From: Usitatibacter palustris
Lineage (GTDB): Bacteria; Pseudomonadota; Gammaproteobacteria; Burkholderiales; Usitatibacteraceae
NCBI RefSeq assembly: GCF_013003985.1
Contig: NZ_CP053073.1
Location: 1,550,001-1,614,000 of the forward strand
Reading direction: 5' to 3'
Length of the DNA: 64,000 nucleotides
Translations under genes and position numbers: made by a program
Notes under the pieces: generated by a model
The model's input: only the letters and a program-made list of their open reading frames with translations
The model's database searches: none
What the model was told of the DNA's origin: nothing
Part shown: positions 7,329 to 16,781 of the stretch, piece by piece
Position numbering within the stretch: position 1 is the stretch's first letter
Layout of the letters: each line of letters begins with the position of its first letter

Positions 7329-8483
7329 CTAGCCCGAAGAAGTTACACGGTCGCGGCCCGCCTTCTTGGACTCGTAGAGGCGCCGGTCCGCGACACCGAA
7401 GAGGCGATCCCAGTCGGTGCCGTCCTCAGGGTAGCGCGCAATGCCGCCGCTCACCGTCGCGCGCAACCGCGAGCCCGCGGCGACGAGCTCCGATTGCGCG
7501 ATGCAATCGCGCAGGCGATCGGCGGTGGCCGCCGCGTCGCCGGAAGGATCGGTGAGCAGGAGCACGAATTCTTCTCCTCCAATGCGTGCGAGGCCATCCT
7601 CGGCCCTCTTGTTCGACGCGAGGAGCTGCGCGACGTTCCGCAGGACCGCGTCGCCGGCGAGGTGGCCGTGCTGGTCGTTCACGCGCTTGAAGTGATCGAT
7701 GTCGAGGACCAGGAGCGCGAAGCCGCTGCCGTGGCGCGTGGCGCGGGCGGCTTCCTCGGTGAAGCGCTCCATCATCGCGCGGCGGTTGGGTAGCTCCGTG
7801 AGGGCGTCGCTGAACGCGACCTTGCGAAGTGCCGCTTCCATCTTGCGCACCTCGATCCAGAAGAGGCTCATCGTGCAGGCGACCGCCACGACGATCTGGC
7901 CGATCGCGAAGAGCGAGATGATGAAGTCCACGCGGTCGCGGTCGTTGGTGCCCCCGATCGCGTTGATCACGAACGCGTTGCGCGCGATCCAGAGCACGAT
8001 GGTGACCGCCATGACCAGCGCGAGGAACCGGGCCGCGGCATACGCCTCGGCGGGCGGGGAGCGCAGCAGCCACACGGTGCCCAGCACGAAGAGCCCGATC
8101 GCGATGAACGAAGGCGCGAGCAGGTTCACGAGTGCCAGTGACGGCGCGGCGAAGAAGTTGTTCCACACGAGGACCGCGATGGTGACGGCCAGCACCGCGT
8201 ACACCAGGCGCTTCGGGAGCACGTGGGGCGTGTGGGTCACGACGGCGCGGATCGACAGCACGGGCGCCCAGGCGATCAGCGAATTGCCGACGGCCAGCGC
8301 GAACGAGCGCGGCAGGAAGCCCATCTGCGTGATCGCGAGCCCGAGCGCGTAGACGAGCATTCCCCAGCCCCAGTAGCGCAGGGCGGGTGAGTGACGGTCG
8401 CCGCGGGCCACGGCGATGCAGACGGAACCCAGGAGGATGTTGAGGACGAGAAGAGCGAGAACGAGAGTTTGTGCGCGGCTCAT
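7329..8483 (-). CDS. Membrane diguanylate cyclase (GGDEF domain)
   Basis: A 384-residue protein. About six membrane helices fill residues 1-215, followed by a GGDEF domain (about 220-380) that makes cyclic di-GMP from two GTP. The active site is RIGGEEFVLLL (GGEEF, residues 302-306). The allosteric inhibition site RxxD is present as RAED (293-296), exactly five residues before GGEEF, so product inhibition is expected. The gene begins three bases after the hutF stop on the same strand, so it may be co-transcribed with histidine catabolism. The membrane part is not a sensor type I recognise. Confidence 0.9.
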   Translation of the reverse strand: MSRAQTLVLALLVLNILLGSVCIAVARGDRHSPALRYWGWGMLVYALGLAITQMGFLPRSFALAVGNSLIAWAPVLSIRAVVTHTPHVLPKRLVYAVLAVTIAVLVWNNFFAAPSLALVNLLAPSFIAIGLFVLGTVWLLRSPPAEAYAAARFLALVMAVTIVLWIARNAFVINAIGGTNDRDRVDFIISLFAIGQIVVAVACTMSLFWIEVRKMEAALRKVAFSDALTELPNRRAMMERFTEEAARATRHGSGFALLVLDIDHFKRVNDQHGHLAGDAVLRNVAQLLASNKRAEDGLARIGGEEFVLLLTDPSGDAAATADRLRDCIAQSELVAAGSRLRATVSGGIARYPEDGTDWDRLFGVADRRLYESKKAGRDRVTSSG

Positions 8484-8486
8484 TTT

Positions 8487-9866
8487 CTATTTGCGCAGGC
8501 GTGAAAGCACCTGTCGGAATGCAGTTGCCGTCGATTCTTCGCTGTAGTGCCGGCCCGCGTCAATGACATGGCGTCCGGCGACGAAGACATCGGTAATACG
8601 GTTCTTCCAGCCGGAGAACATCGCGACCGCGAGCTGCGTGCCCGCGTCGAGCCCTTCGAAGTCGAGATCGGCGCCGTCGAGCACGACGAGATCCGCGCGC
8701 TGCCCCACCGCGAGCTCGCCGATGGATTGGCCCAGCGCTTGCGCGCCGCCGATGCACGCCGTGGCCCAGAGGTTGGTGGCGACTTCGGGTTGCAGATCGG
8801 TCGCCGTGACGTTGCGCTCGTGCCGGGCAAGCCGCTGGCTGTACTCGAGCGCGCGCAGCTCCTCGAAGGGGCTGACACTCACGTGGCTGTCCCCGCCGAT
8901 GCCGCGTCGCCCGCCGCCGCGCGCATACGCATGCAGCGGGAAGATCCCGTCGCCGAGATTCGCTTCCGTCGTAGGGCAAAGGCCCGCAACGACTTCGGAC
9001 TGGACCATCCGCTCGACTTCGCGATCCGTGGCGTGGGTTGCATGGATGAACGTCCAGCGATCGCTCACCGGAGCGATGTCGCAAACCCAGTCGATTGGCG
9101 TGACGCCATGGGTCTCGAGGCACTGCTGCACCTCGCCGCGCTGCTCGCTCGCGTGCATGTGGATCGGCGCGGTCGCATCGATCAGTTCCAACGCCGCGAT
9201 CGATTCGGTCAGCGTGTTGGCGTCCACCGCGCGGACCGAATGCGGCGCCATGCCGAAGCGTAGATGCGGCTCGCCCGCGTAGAAATCGATCAAGCCCTCG
9301 AGCAACCGCGGAATCGACTCGGAGTCACCGGCGAATCGCTTCTGCGCCGCATTGAGCGGCTGGTGGCCGAGCCCGCCGTGCGTGTAGATCACGGGGAGCA
9401 GCGTCATCGCGATCCCGGTGTTCTTCCCCGCGGTGATCACGCGATGCGCAAGCTCCGCACGGTCCGAATACGGCGTGCCGTTGCGATCGTGATGAAGGTA
9501 ATGAAACTCCGCGACCGACGTGTAGCCGTGCTTCAACATCTCGATGTAGAGCTGGGCCGCGATCGCCTCGATGTCGTCGGGCTCGAGCGTCTGCACCAGG
9601 TGGTACATCGCGACACGCCAGGTCCAGAAGTCGTCGGTGCTGCTCGGGCCGTGCCGTTCGGCGAGCCCGGCCATCGCGCGCTGGAACGCGTGCGAGTGGA
9701 GATTGGGCATGCCCGGGAGCACGGGGCCGGCCGCTTTGGGGACACCTTTGTCCTTGGCGCCTGGGGTGATCTTGGTGATGGTGCCGGCCGCGTCCCAGTC
9801 GATGCGCACATTCCGCGCCCAGCCGTCGGGCAAGAGGGCGTCGGAAGCGAAGAGGGACGTCGTCAT
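8487..9866 (-). CDS. hutF: Formimidoylglutamate deiminase
   Basis: A 459-residue amidohydrolase that converts N-formimidoyl-L-glutamate to N-formyl-L-glutamate and ammonia, the fourth step of the five-enzyme histidine pathway. Metal-binding HSH lies at residues 57-59 (PGMPNLHSHAFQRAMAG), and a second zinc region is LIDATAPIHMHASEQ. The length and the FWTWRVAMYHLV and YTSVAEFHYLHHD stretches are characteristic of HutF. Its presence, with hutG, shows the Pseudomonas-type route rather than direct HutE-like hydrolysis. It is divergent from hutI with only 20 bases between the starts, so the two promoters must overlap. Confidence 0.93.
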   Translation of the reverse strand: MTTSLFASDALLPDGWARNVRIDWDAAGTITKITPGAKDKGVPKAAGPVLPGMPNLHSHAFQRAMAGLAERHGPSSTDDFWTWRVAMYHLVQTLEPDDIEAIAAQLYIEMLKHGYTSVAEFHYLHHDRNGTPYSDRAELAHRVITAGKNTGIAMTLLPVIYTHGGLGHQPLNAAQKRFAGDSESIPRLLEGLIDFYAGEPHLRFGMAPHSVRAVDANTLTESIAALELIDATAPIHMHASEQRGEVQQCLETHGVTPIDWVCDIAPVSDRWTFIHATHATDREVERMVQSEVVAGLCPTTEANLGDGIFPLHAYARGGGRRGIGGDSHVSVSPFEELRALEYSQRLARHERNVTATDLQPEVATNLWATACIGGAQALGQSIGELAVGQRADLVVLDGADLDFEGLDAGTQLAVAMFSGWKNRITDVFVAGRHVIDAGRHYSEESTATAFRQVLSRLRK

Positions 9867-9886
9867 GGCCGGTATGATACGGCCCC

Positions 9887-11104
9887 ATGAGCGAAACCCT
9901 GGTGATCCACGCGCGCATCGCGACGATGCGGGGCGGGAAGTACTCGATGATCGAGGACGGGGCGCTTGCGACGAGCGAAGGGCGCATCGCCTGGGTCGGC
10001 CCGATGGCCGAGCTCGATCGCCAGAAGCTCCCGGCGCGCGCCGATCCGAAGATGCTCGATGCCGAGGGCGCGCTCGTGACGCCCGGCCTCATCGACGCGC
10101 ACACCCACCTGGTCTACGGCGGGAACCGCGCTGCGGAATTCGAGAAGCGGCTGGAAGGGGCGAGCTACGAGGACATCGCGAAGGCCGGCGGGGGGATTGC
10201 CGCCACGGTGAAGGCCACGCGCGCGGCGAGCGATATGGAGCTGCGCGACCAGTCGCTCGCCCGCCTTCGCCGGTTGATGGCCGGCGGCGTGACGACGGTG
10301 GAGATCAAGTCAGGCTATGGCCTGGACATGCACACCGAGATGCGGATCCTGCGCGTGGCGAAGCTCCTCGCGAAGGACATCCCGGTTCGCATCCGCACGA
10401 CGTTCCTCGGCGCCCACGCGCTACCGCCCGAATTCGCCGGCCGCGCGGACGACTACATCGAACTCCTGTGCAAGGAGATGATCCCCGCGATCGCGCTCGA
10501 TGGTGCCGCCGATGCGGTCGATTGCTTCTGCGAGGGAATCGGCTTCACGCCGGAGCAGACGCAGCGCGTCTTCAGTGCCGCGCACGAGATGGGCCTGCGA
10601 GTGAAGCTGCATGCCGACCAGCTTTCCGACTTGGGTGGCGCCGCACTCGCCGCCCGCAACCGCGCGCTTTCGGCTGATCACTTGGAGCACACGAACGAGG
10701 AGGGGGTTCTCGCGATGGCGAAGTCGGGGACGGTGGCGATGCTGCTGCCGGGCGCCTATCTCTTCCTGCGCGAAACGAAGCTGCCGCCGATCGAGCTGCT
10801 GCGCCGTCACAACGTGCCGATGGCCATCGCCACCGACTGCAACCCCGGCACGTCGCCGTACACCTCGCTGCCGCTGATGATGAACCTCGCGTGCGTGCTC
10901 TTTCGCCTCACGCCCGAGGAAGCCCTCGCCGGGGCGACCGCGCATGCCGCGCGCGCGCTCGGGCTTGAAGAGGAAGCGGGCTCCCTCGAGCCCGGCAAGT
11001 CCGCGGATTTCGTGGTCTGGAATGCCGAGGAGCCTGCCGAGCTCGCGTACACGGGAGGTGTACGTCCACGCGCTGCCTACTTCGCGGGGACTTACCGCAC
11101 GTAG
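9887..11104 (+). CDS. hutI: Imidazolonepropionase
   Basis: A 405-residue zinc amidohydrolase that opens 4-imidazolone-5-propanoate to N-formimidoyl-L-glutamate, step three of histidine degradation. HTH at residues 72-74 ([16 protein letters not shown]) provides zinc ligands; [10 protein letters not shown] and the late [10 protein letters not shown] (third metal region) are family hallmarks. It feeds HutF encoded divergently. The 3' end overlaps the convergent glycine-zipper gene by 13 bases. Confidence 0.95.
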   Translation: MSETLVIHARIATMRGGKYSMIEDGALATSEGRIAWVGPMAELDRQKLPARADPKMLDAEGALVTPGLIDAHTHLVYGGNRAAEFEKRLEGASYEDIAKAGGGIAATVKATRAASDMELRDQSLARLRRLMAGGVTTVEIKSGYGLDMHTEMRILRVAKLLAKDIPVRIRTTFLGAHALPPEFAGRADDYIELLCKEMIPAIALDGAADAVDCFCEGIGFTPEQTQRVFSAAHEMGLRVKLHADQLSDLGGAALAARNRALSADHLEHTNEEGVLAMAKSGTVAMLLPGAYLFLRETKLPPIELLRRHNVPMAIATDCNPGTSPYTSLPLMMNLACVLFRLTPEEALAGATAHAARALGLEEEAGSLEPGKSADFVVWNAEEPAELAYTGGVRPRAAYFAGTYRT

Positions 11105-11718
11105 ACCGGCGTGACCGGCCCGTAGCCGTAGCGGGCGGGGACCGGACCAGCACCAGGGAACACATCGACGCCGACGCGCAGCATGTGGCCGTGTGCCGGG
11201 GCATGCGGCATGCGTGCGACGAACGGGCGGCCATGGTGCACGTAGCGAACGTCGTAGCCCACGATGCGCTGGCTCACCGCCGCCGTCGTCGTGCAGCGCT
11301 GCACGCTGTGCGTCACTGCCACTTGTTGGTTGTAGTAGGCGGGCTGCGCTACGTAGCCGACACCGTTGGTGCGATCCACGTGGTTGCCCACCGCGCCGCC
11401 GATGACGGCACCCGCGACGGTGGCCGCATTCTGGGCGCGATTGCTGCCGCCGACCTGATGGCCGATGACGCCGCCGAGCACCGCACCGATCACCGTGCCC
11501 GGGCCGATGGCCGGACGCGAGACGTAGCCGGCAGGAACAGGACGCGATTCATAGGTAGTGACGGGCTCCATCCAGCACTGTTGCTGCGGGACCGAAACCG
11601 TTTCGTAGATCGGGGTGCTGGAAACGACGGTCACGTACTCGCCTCTCGGCTTCGCCATCGCCGTCGCGCTTCCCAACCCCAGGGCCGAAACCACCGCCAA
11701 TGTCACGATCTTGTTCAT
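11092..11718 (-). CDS. Glycine-zipper (2TM) envelope protein
   Basis: A 208-residue protein with a cleavable signal ([20 protein letters not shown]) and a glycine-zipper hairpin near residues 85-120 ([15 protein letters not shown] and [15 protein letters not shown]). This resembles the Rick17kDa/SlyB-type outer-membrane proteins. The C-terminal tail is Tyr/Val/His-rich. It probably inserts in or lines the outer membrane; the exact role is unknown. ATG 11718 is preceded by GGAGGT. It is convergent with hutI and overlaps it by 13 bases; upstream lies a GGGGACTGTCCCC palindrome pair. Confidence 0.8.
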   Translation of the reverse strand: MNKIVTLAVVSALGLGSATAMAKPRGEYVTVVSSTPIYETVSVPQQQCWMEPVTTYESRPVPAGYVSRPAIGPGTVIGAVLGGVIGHQVGGSNRAQNAATVAGAVIGGAVGNHVDRTNGVGYVAQPAYYNQQVAVTHSVQRCTTTAAVSQRIVGYDVRYVHHGRPFVARMPHAPAHGHMLRVGVDVFPGAGPVPARYGYGPVTPVYVR

Positions 11719-11826
11719 CTTCGATACCTCCGTTGGGGACAAATGTCCCACAGCCCAACAACGGAGGCATCGGCGGGCGCGTTGACGGAAGAAACGACAC
11801 CGCCCGGCGATTTGTAACAAGAAATT

Positions 11827-11868
11827 AAAGGGGACTGTCCCCTTTTGGAAATGGGGACAGTCCCCTTT
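11827..11868. repeat. GGGGACTGTCCCC double palindrome
   Basis: A perfect 16-base inverted repeat (AAAGGGGACTGTCCCC and GGGGACAGTCCCCTTT) around a 10-base loop; each arm is itself nearly palindromic. It starts two bases beyond the stop codon of the lectin-like gene at 11871. A single copy of the 19-base unit recurs at 13259-13277, so the lectin-like gene is flanked by this element on both sides. Confidence 0.9.
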
Positions 11869-11870
11869 AT

Positions 11871-13190
11871 CTAGGGGCGGCTCCTCACCGCGCCGTCCCA
11901 GGCGCAGCTACCGGGTCCGCTCGTACGCAGCACCGCGCTGAAGTAGTGGCGGTGCGGGTCATAGCGCTCCACCGTCATCCGCGTATCGCAGATCACGTGG
12001 CGGTTGCCCGGCAACGCGGAGCAATCGGCCGTGCTCGTCATCTCCGCTCGAATTTGGTACTTGCTCCTGAGGGGCATGTCGGTCGTGAAGTGCGATTCGG
12101 TACCGGATTTCACGCACCTCGCAGTCACGATCGTGGGAAAGACCGAGGTCGTCACGACGAGATCGAGCGGCTTGTACACGGTGACCCACATGCCATAGGG
12201 CGTCGCGTTGCCGAGTGCCACCGCCTGCTGGTCTGTGTCGCGGAAGTACTGCGGAATCACATGCGTGATCGGCTTCACTGGAGGCATCACGTTCGTGTTG
12301 TGGCACCACAGGCCGCCGCGGTTGTCCGCAGGACTCGTGCCCCGGTAGACGCAGAGGTTGCCGTCATCCTGCAGCGTCAGGAAAGTCTGCCCGGAAGTCT
12401 TCGAGCACCACAGGGGACCGGGCTGGATCGCCTCGGGCGTGCCGCGATAGACGCAGAGATTGCCATCGCCTTGCATCGCGGTGACGTACTCCCCCGAGGC
12501 ACCCGCGGTATTCAGGCACCAGAGGTGCTTGCCCGGCTTGTCCGGCGTTCCGGCATAGACGCACAGGTTGCCGTCGGGCTGCTGGATCGCGTAGTGCGTC
12601 CTGCCGGGCGACTGCAGCGTCGCCTTCGTGCGAAGCATCTCGCCCATCTTGAGGACGTTCTTCGCCGGCGGCAGGGGCGGTGGCGGCGGGGGAGGAGGCG
12701 GGGGCGGAAGGGGCGGAGGCGGGGACGGTGGAGCCTTCGGGGTGATCGTCACGACTAGGGTGGTGGACTTGGCGAGCCTCAACACGCAGACCGTCGAAGG
12801 CGGTTCGGAACAAGCGGGGGTCCAGGTCACTGTTGCGCCCGGTGCGTCCCTGGGCGCCTCCGCCAGGAGCTGGATCGGCTCGCCCGACATGAAGGTGTAA
12901 CTGCAGACCCTGGCCTTCGACATCGTGCCGCAGTCGATGCCGGGAGGAGAGGAAAGGACACGTCCTGAGGGCAGCGGGGCCGCGATGGTGACCACGACCG
13001 GCTGTTTCGGCTGGTTCGATTCCGGTGGCGGCGGCGGCTGCGGTTTCGCCTGCGGCGGCTGTTGCACCGGCGTTGGCTTCGATGGCACGGGCGCCTTCGT
13101 CGGCGGCACGGCTTTCTGCGGCGCAGGATCCTGCGCGAGTGCCAGCGCAGGCGAGAGTGCGCACAGCACAACGGCGATTGTCGTTCTCAT
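11871..13190 (-). CDS. Secreted proline-rich bulb-lectin protein with four-Cys C-terminal domain
   Basis: A 439-residue exported protein: signal peptide 1-20, Pro-rich linker 21-65, and a Cys-containing beta domain about 66-150 resembling InlB-type repeats. A poly-Pro run follows (about 155-175), then a bulb-type (mannose-binding-like) lectin domain about 178-300 with three QxDGNLCVY motifs (QQPDGNLCVY, QGDGNLCVY, QDDGNLCVY). The C-terminal domain, about 325-435, has Cys359, Cys390, Cys401 and Cys429. That domain recurs in two other proteins of this window (27838 and 29195). It probably binds glycans outside the cell or in the periplasm; the ligand is unknown. Confidence 0.75.
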   Translation of the reverse strand: MRTTIAVVLCALSPALALAQDPAPQKAVPPTKAPVPSKPTPVQQPPQAKPQPPPPPESNQPKQPVVVTIAAPLPSGRVLSSPPGIDCGTMSKARVCSYTFMSGEPIQLLAEAPRDAPGATVTWTPACSEPPSTVCVLRLAKSTTLVVTITPKAPPSPPPPLPPPPPPPPPPPLPPAKNVLKMGEMLRTKATLQSPGRTHYAIQQPDGNLCVYAGTPDKPGKHLWCLNTAGASGEYVTAMQGDGNLCVYRGTPEAIQPGPLWCSKTSGQTFLTLQDDGNLCVYRGTSPADNRGGLWCHNTNVMPPVKPITHVIPQYFRDTDQQAVALGNATPYGMWVTVYKPLDLVVTTSVFPTIVTARCVKSGTESHFTTDMPLRSKYQIRAEMTSTADCSALPGNRHVICDTRMTVERYDPHRHYFSAVLRTSGPGSCAWDGAVRSRP

Positions 13191-13258
13191 GGAGCCTCCC
13201 TGCCCACACGCTGACAGGAAGCTCCCGGCTACACCATGGGACTAAGGTCGAATCGAAT

Positions 13259-13277
13259 AAAGGGGACTGTCCCCTTT
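13259..13277. repeat. GGGGACTGTCCCC palindrome, single copy
   Basis: AAAGGGGACTGTCCCCTTT is a 19-base palindrome with one central base. It lies two bases beyond the stop codon of the methyltransferase gene and upstream of the lectin-like gene. It is the same unit as the double element at 11827-11868. Confidence 0.88.
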
Positions 13278-13279
13278 TT

Positions 13280-14089
13280 CTACTTGCAGGCGGTGAAGAC
13301 GCCGCCGTGCGCCAGTGCGAGCTCGCCCTGGGCGCGCGTGATCGTGAGCTTGTCGCCGTTGGCACGCAGCCACACGGCGTCCTTGCGGCCCTCGATGGTC
13401 ATGGCCTTCAGTTCCGCGCCGTCGATCGTGCCGCCGATCACCGCGATGGGCTTGCCGTTGCGCGTGAACGTCGCGCGCGCCACCTGGTAGCTCTGCGCGA
13501 CGTCGAGCGTGACGCCCTTCGACTGGCCCGAACCGCACCAATGCCCGTCCATCTTCGCGGGCACGGTCCACAGGTGCACCTTGCTCGACTTCTCCTTGCC
13601 GACCTTCTTGTCGGGCACGTCGACGATGACCGTGCGATCCGGCTTCCAGTCGCCCATGTCCCAGTCGTGGGAGACGATGCGCGTACCGGGCTTCAGCGCC
13701 AGGATCGCGGGCCGCAGCTGCAGGTTCACTTCCGGGAGCAGGTACATCGTGATGACGGTCGCGGTCGTGAGGTCCGTCTTGAAGAGGTCCTGCTCGCGAA
13801 ACTCCGCGCGCTTCGAAACCTTGGCCTTGCGCGCGTTCTCGATGCTCTGCTTGACGAGGTCGGGAACGATCTCCACGCCCAGCCCGCGCGCGCCGAAGCG
13901 CTTGGCCGCGGTGATCACGATGCGCCCATCGCCGGAGCCGAGGTCGAGCACGTAGTCCTTCTCGGTCACCTTCGCCATGCGAAGCATCGTCATCGTGACG
14001 TGGTCGGGCGTGGTGATGAAGGGCACTTCGTCGGTGCCCTGCGCGGCGACGGGGAGGGCGAGGAGCAGCGTGAGGCCAAGGCTTTTCAT
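13280..14089 (-). CDS. FAM173/ATPSCKMT-like methyltransferase with signal peptide
   Basis: A 269-residue protein. Residues 1-17 look like a cleavable signal (MKSLGLTLLLALPVAAQG). They are followed by a class I SAM-methyltransferase domain with motif I VLDLGSGDGRIV, an acidic EIVPD, QDLFKTDL, and TMYLLPEVNLQLRPA with GTRIVSHDWDMGDW. That order resembles the FAM173/ATPSCKMT lysine methyltransferases. A C-terminal beta-rich part (about 190-269) is extra. SAM is not expected in the periplasm, so either the N-terminus is a membrane anchor or the protein is not an active methyltransferase there. Four-base overlap with hutG suggests one operon. Confidence 0.75.
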   Translation of the reverse strand: MKSLGLTLLLALPVAAQGTDEVPFITTPDHVTMTMLRMAKVTEKDYVLDLGSGDGRIVITAAKRFGARGLGVEIVPDLVKQSIENARKAKVSKRAEFREQDLFKTDLTTATVITMYLLPEVNLQLRPAILALKPGTRIVSHDWDMGDWKPDRTVIVDVPDKKVGKEKSSKVHLWTVPAKMDGHWCGSGQSKGVTLDVAQSYQVARATFTRNGKPIAVIGGTIDGAELKAMTIEGRKDAVWLRANGDKLTITRAQGELALAHGGVFTACK

Positions 14090-14919
14090 TGCGTCTTGTC
14101 TTTCTTGGTGAATTCGATGAGGCGGTCGAACAATTCTCGCAGCACGTGGCGCACCCGGCTGGCGCCCACATTATCGAACGAATACGGAAGCGTTTCCTGC
14201 ATGTACGTTGAGCAGGCCATTTCCATCTGGACGGCATGGATTCCATTCGCCGGCTGGCCGTAGTGGCGCGTGATGTAGCCGCCCTTGAAGCGGCCGTTGT
14301 GCACCGAGGTGAAGCCGTGGTGCTTGTGGAGGATGGCTTCGAGGTCTGTCGCCAGTGATGCGTCGCAAGACTTGCCGTCCGCCGTGCCGAGGTTGAAGTC
14401 GGGAAGGCGGCCCTCGAAGAGGCGCGGCGCCTCCGACACTATTGAATGCGCGTCCCAGAGCATCGCGACGCCGTGTTGGGCGCGAATGCGAGCGAGCTCC
14501 GCTGCGAGGCGCTGGTGATAGGGCTTCCAGTAGCGTTCCACCCTTTGAGCGATCTCTGCGGAATCCGGTGCGCAGTTCTCGAGATACACCGGTGCACCGT
14601 GGAAGGTCTCGAGCGGACACAGACCCGTTGTCACACGTCCCGGATACAGGCTCACATCATCGGGCGGACGGTTGAGGTCCACCACGTAGCGCGAATGCGT
14701 GGCGGTGATGACCGTCGCGTCGAGCTCGGCGAGGAAATCGTAGAGGCGCGGGAGGTGCCAGTCGGTGTCGGGGCGTTGCGCGGCGGCCTCGGTGTGACGG
14801 TTCGCGATCGTCGGCGGCACGTAGGTCGAGACATGCGGCAGCGAGACGATGAGCGCGCCGCCTCCACGGCGAAACAGGTAGGGCGGGACGGCGCTCTTCA
14901 TTCCGCTGTCATTCTTCAT
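14086..14919 (-). CDS. hutG: N-formylglutamate deformylase
   Basis: A 277-residue enzyme of the HutG/FGase family, which hydrolyses N-formyl-L-glutamate to formate and glutamate, the last step after HutF. Typical stretches are LIVSLPHVSTYVPP, DTDWHLPRLYDFL, SRYVVDLNRPPDD, and the metal-site regions AMLWDAHSIVSEAPRLFEG and GRFKGGYITRHYG. It follows hutU on the same strand, separated by an inverted-repeat element, and its stop overlaps the start of the methyltransferase gene. An internal ATG six codons in is an alternative start. Confidence 0.93.
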   Translation of the reverse strand: MKNDSGMKSAVPPYLFRRGGGALIVSLPHVSTYVPPTIANRHTEAAAQRPDTDWHLPRLYDFLAELDATVITATHSRYVVDLNRPPDDVSLYPGRVTTGLCPLETFHGAPVYLENCAPDSAEIAQRVERYWKPYHQRLAAELARIRAQHGVAMLWDAHSIVSEAPRLFEGRLPDFNLGTADGKSCDASLATDLEAILHKHHGFTSVHNGRFKGGYITRHYGQPANGIHAVQMEMACSTYMQETLPYSFDNVGASRVRHVLRELFDRLIEFTKKDKTQ

Positions 14920-14955
14920 TAGCGCATCCGACGGCGTTGAGGTTCGAAAATCGCA

Positions 14956-15059
14956 GTTTGCATTCGCCTGATCCTCTGGCTCACCTAATTGATACAGGGG
15001 ATCACTTTAGGGATCCCACGTAGTACTTGAGTAATCCAGGGGATCAGGCGAATGCAAAC
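14956..15059. repeat. Inverted-repeat element with TTTGCATTCGCCTGATCC ends, copy 1
   Basis: A 104-base element with 19-base perfect terminal inverted repeats (left end GTTTGCATTCGCCTGATCC, right end its complement). Several internal GATC-containing short repeats fill the middle. It lies between hutU and hutG on the same strand. A related copy with the same right end lies at 30841-30924. It looks like a small non-autonomous mobile element or REP-type structure. Confidence 0.85.
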
Positions 15060-15077
15060 AGCGGAAATCGGCACCGC

Positions 15078-16739
15078 CTACTCGGCCGGGCGCCGCAACC
15101 CGTGCTTGCGCGCCACTTCCTGCGCGAGCTCGTATCCCGCATCCGCATGACGCACGACGCCGATCGCCGGATCGTTCCACAGCACGCGCTCGATACGTTT
15201 CGCCGCCGCAGGTGTTCCATCGCACACGATCACCACCCCCGCGTGCTGCGAGTAGCCCATGCCGACACCGCCGCCGTGGTGGATCGACACCCACGTCGCG
15301 CCGCCCGCAGTCGAGAGCAGGGCGTTCAACAACGGCCAGTCGGACACCGCATCGGAACCGTCCTTCATGGATTCCGTCTCGCGGTTGGGACTCGCGACCG
15401 AACCCGTGTCGAGGTGATCGCGGCCAATGACGATCGGCGCCTTCAACTCACCGCTCGCGACCATCTCGTTGAACGCGAGCCCTGCCACATGTCGCTGCCC
15501 GAGCCCCAGCCAGCAGATGCGCGCGGGCAGCCCCTGGAACTTGATGCGCTCCCTCGCCATGTCCATCCAGCGGTGCAGATGCGCGTCGTCGGGGAAGAGT
15601 TGTTTAACTTTCTCGTCGGTGCGGTAGATGTCCTCGGGGTCGCCGGAGAGCGCGACCCAGCGGAACGGGCCCTTGCCTTCGCAGAAGAGCGGGCGGATGT
15701 ACGCGGGCACGAAGCCGGGGAAGGCGAACGCGTCGGCGACTCCTTCATCCTTCGCGACCTGGCGGATGTTGTTGCCGTAGTCGACGGTGGGGATGCCGGC
15801 GCGGTGGAAATCGAGCATCGCCTTCACGTGCGCGACGATCGAGGTCTTTGCGGCGGCTTCGACGGCCTTGGGATGGGTCTTCTGCTCCGCCTCCCAGCGC
15901 TCGACACTCCAGCCCGCGGGGAGATAGCCGTTCACGAGGTCGTGCGCGGAGGTTTGATCCGTGACGAGGTCGGGGCGCACGCCGCGCTTCACGATCTCGG
16001 GGAAGATGTCGGCCGCGTTGCCGAGCAGGCCCACGGAGATCGCGGTCTTCGCGCCCGCCATCATCGCGAGCGCTTCGTCGAGGCTCTTCGCTTGCTTGTC
16101 GAGGTAGCCGGTGCGAAGCCGCATGTCGATGCGCGACTGGCGGCATTCGACGGCGAGCATCGAGGCGCCGGCCATCGTCGCCGCGAGCGGTTGCGCGCCG
16201 CCCATGCCGCCGAGGCCTGCGGTGAGGATCCAGCGGCCAGAGGCCTGTCCGCTGTAGTGTTGTCGCATCGCCTCGGCGAACGTCTCGTACGTCCCCTGCA
16301 CGATGCCCTGCGAGCCGATGTAGATCCACGAGCCCGCGGTCATCTGCCCGTACATCATCAGGCCCTTGCGATCGAGCTCGTTGAAGTGGTCCCACGTGGC
16401 CCACTTCGGCACCAGGTTCGAATTCGCTATGAGGACTCTCGGTGCGTCCGCGTGCGTCTTGAAGACCGCGACGGGCTTGCCGGACTGGACGAGGAGCGAC
16501 TCGTCGTCGGCGAGATCCTTGAGGGCGGCGAGGATGGCGTCGAAGGCGGGCCAGTCCCTTGCGGCCCTGCCGATGCCCCCGTAGACGACCAGCTCTGCCG
16601 GATTTTCGGCGACGTCTGGGTCGAGATTGTTCTGGATCATCCGGAAGGGCGCCTCGGTGAGCCATGAACGGCAGGCGAGGGCACTACCCCGAGGGGCGCG
16701 GATGATGCGGGAGGTGTCTCCGATGCGGCGGTGGGTCAT
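15078..16739 (-). CDS. hutU: Urocanate hydratase
   Basis: A 553-residue enzyme that hydrates urocanate to 4-imidazolone-5-propanoate using a tightly bound NAD. The sequence is near-canonical throughout: [20 protein letters not shown], the dinucleotide-binding [26 protein letters not shown], the active-site Cys region [14 protein letters not shown], and [21 protein letters not shown] 16739 has a GGAG upstream and gives the usual family N-terminus; a GTG at 16757 is also in frame. It heads the hutU-hutG-methyltransferase run on this strand. Confidence 0.95.
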   Translation of the reverse strand: MTHRRIGDTSRIIRAPRGSALACRSWLTEAPFRMIQNNLDPDVAENPAELVVYGGIGRAARDWPAFDAILAALKDLADDESLLVQSGKPVAVFKTHADAPRVLIANSNLVPKWATWDHFNELDRKGLMMYGQMTAGSWIYIGSQGIVQGTYETFAEAMRQHYSGQASGRWILTAGLGGMGGAQPLAATMAGASMLAVECRQSRIDMRLRTGYLDKQAKSLDEALAMMAGAKTAISVGLLGNAADIFPEIVKRGVRPDLVTDQTSAHDLVNGYLPAGWSVERWEAEQKTHPKAVEAAAKTSIVAHVKAMLDFHRAGIPTVDYGNNIRQVAKDEGVADAFAFPGFVPAYIRPLFCEGKGPFRWVALSGDPEDIYRTDEKVKQLFPDDAHLHRWMDMARERIKFQGLPARICWLGLGQRHVAGLAFNEMVASGELKAPIVIGRDHLDTGSVASPNRETESMKDGSDAVSDWPLLNALLSTAGGATWVSIHHGGGVGMGYSQHAGVVIVCDGTPAAAKRIERVLWNDPAIGVVRHADAGYELAQEVARKHGLRRPAE

Positions 16740-16781
16740 GGGGGGATTATCTCCCACAGATCATTTGTCCTACACGTCGCG

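Noticed and set aside
15027..16667. A 546-codon plus-strand frame opposite hutU.
   Set aside because: hutU matches its family end to end; the opposite frame has no recognisable features.
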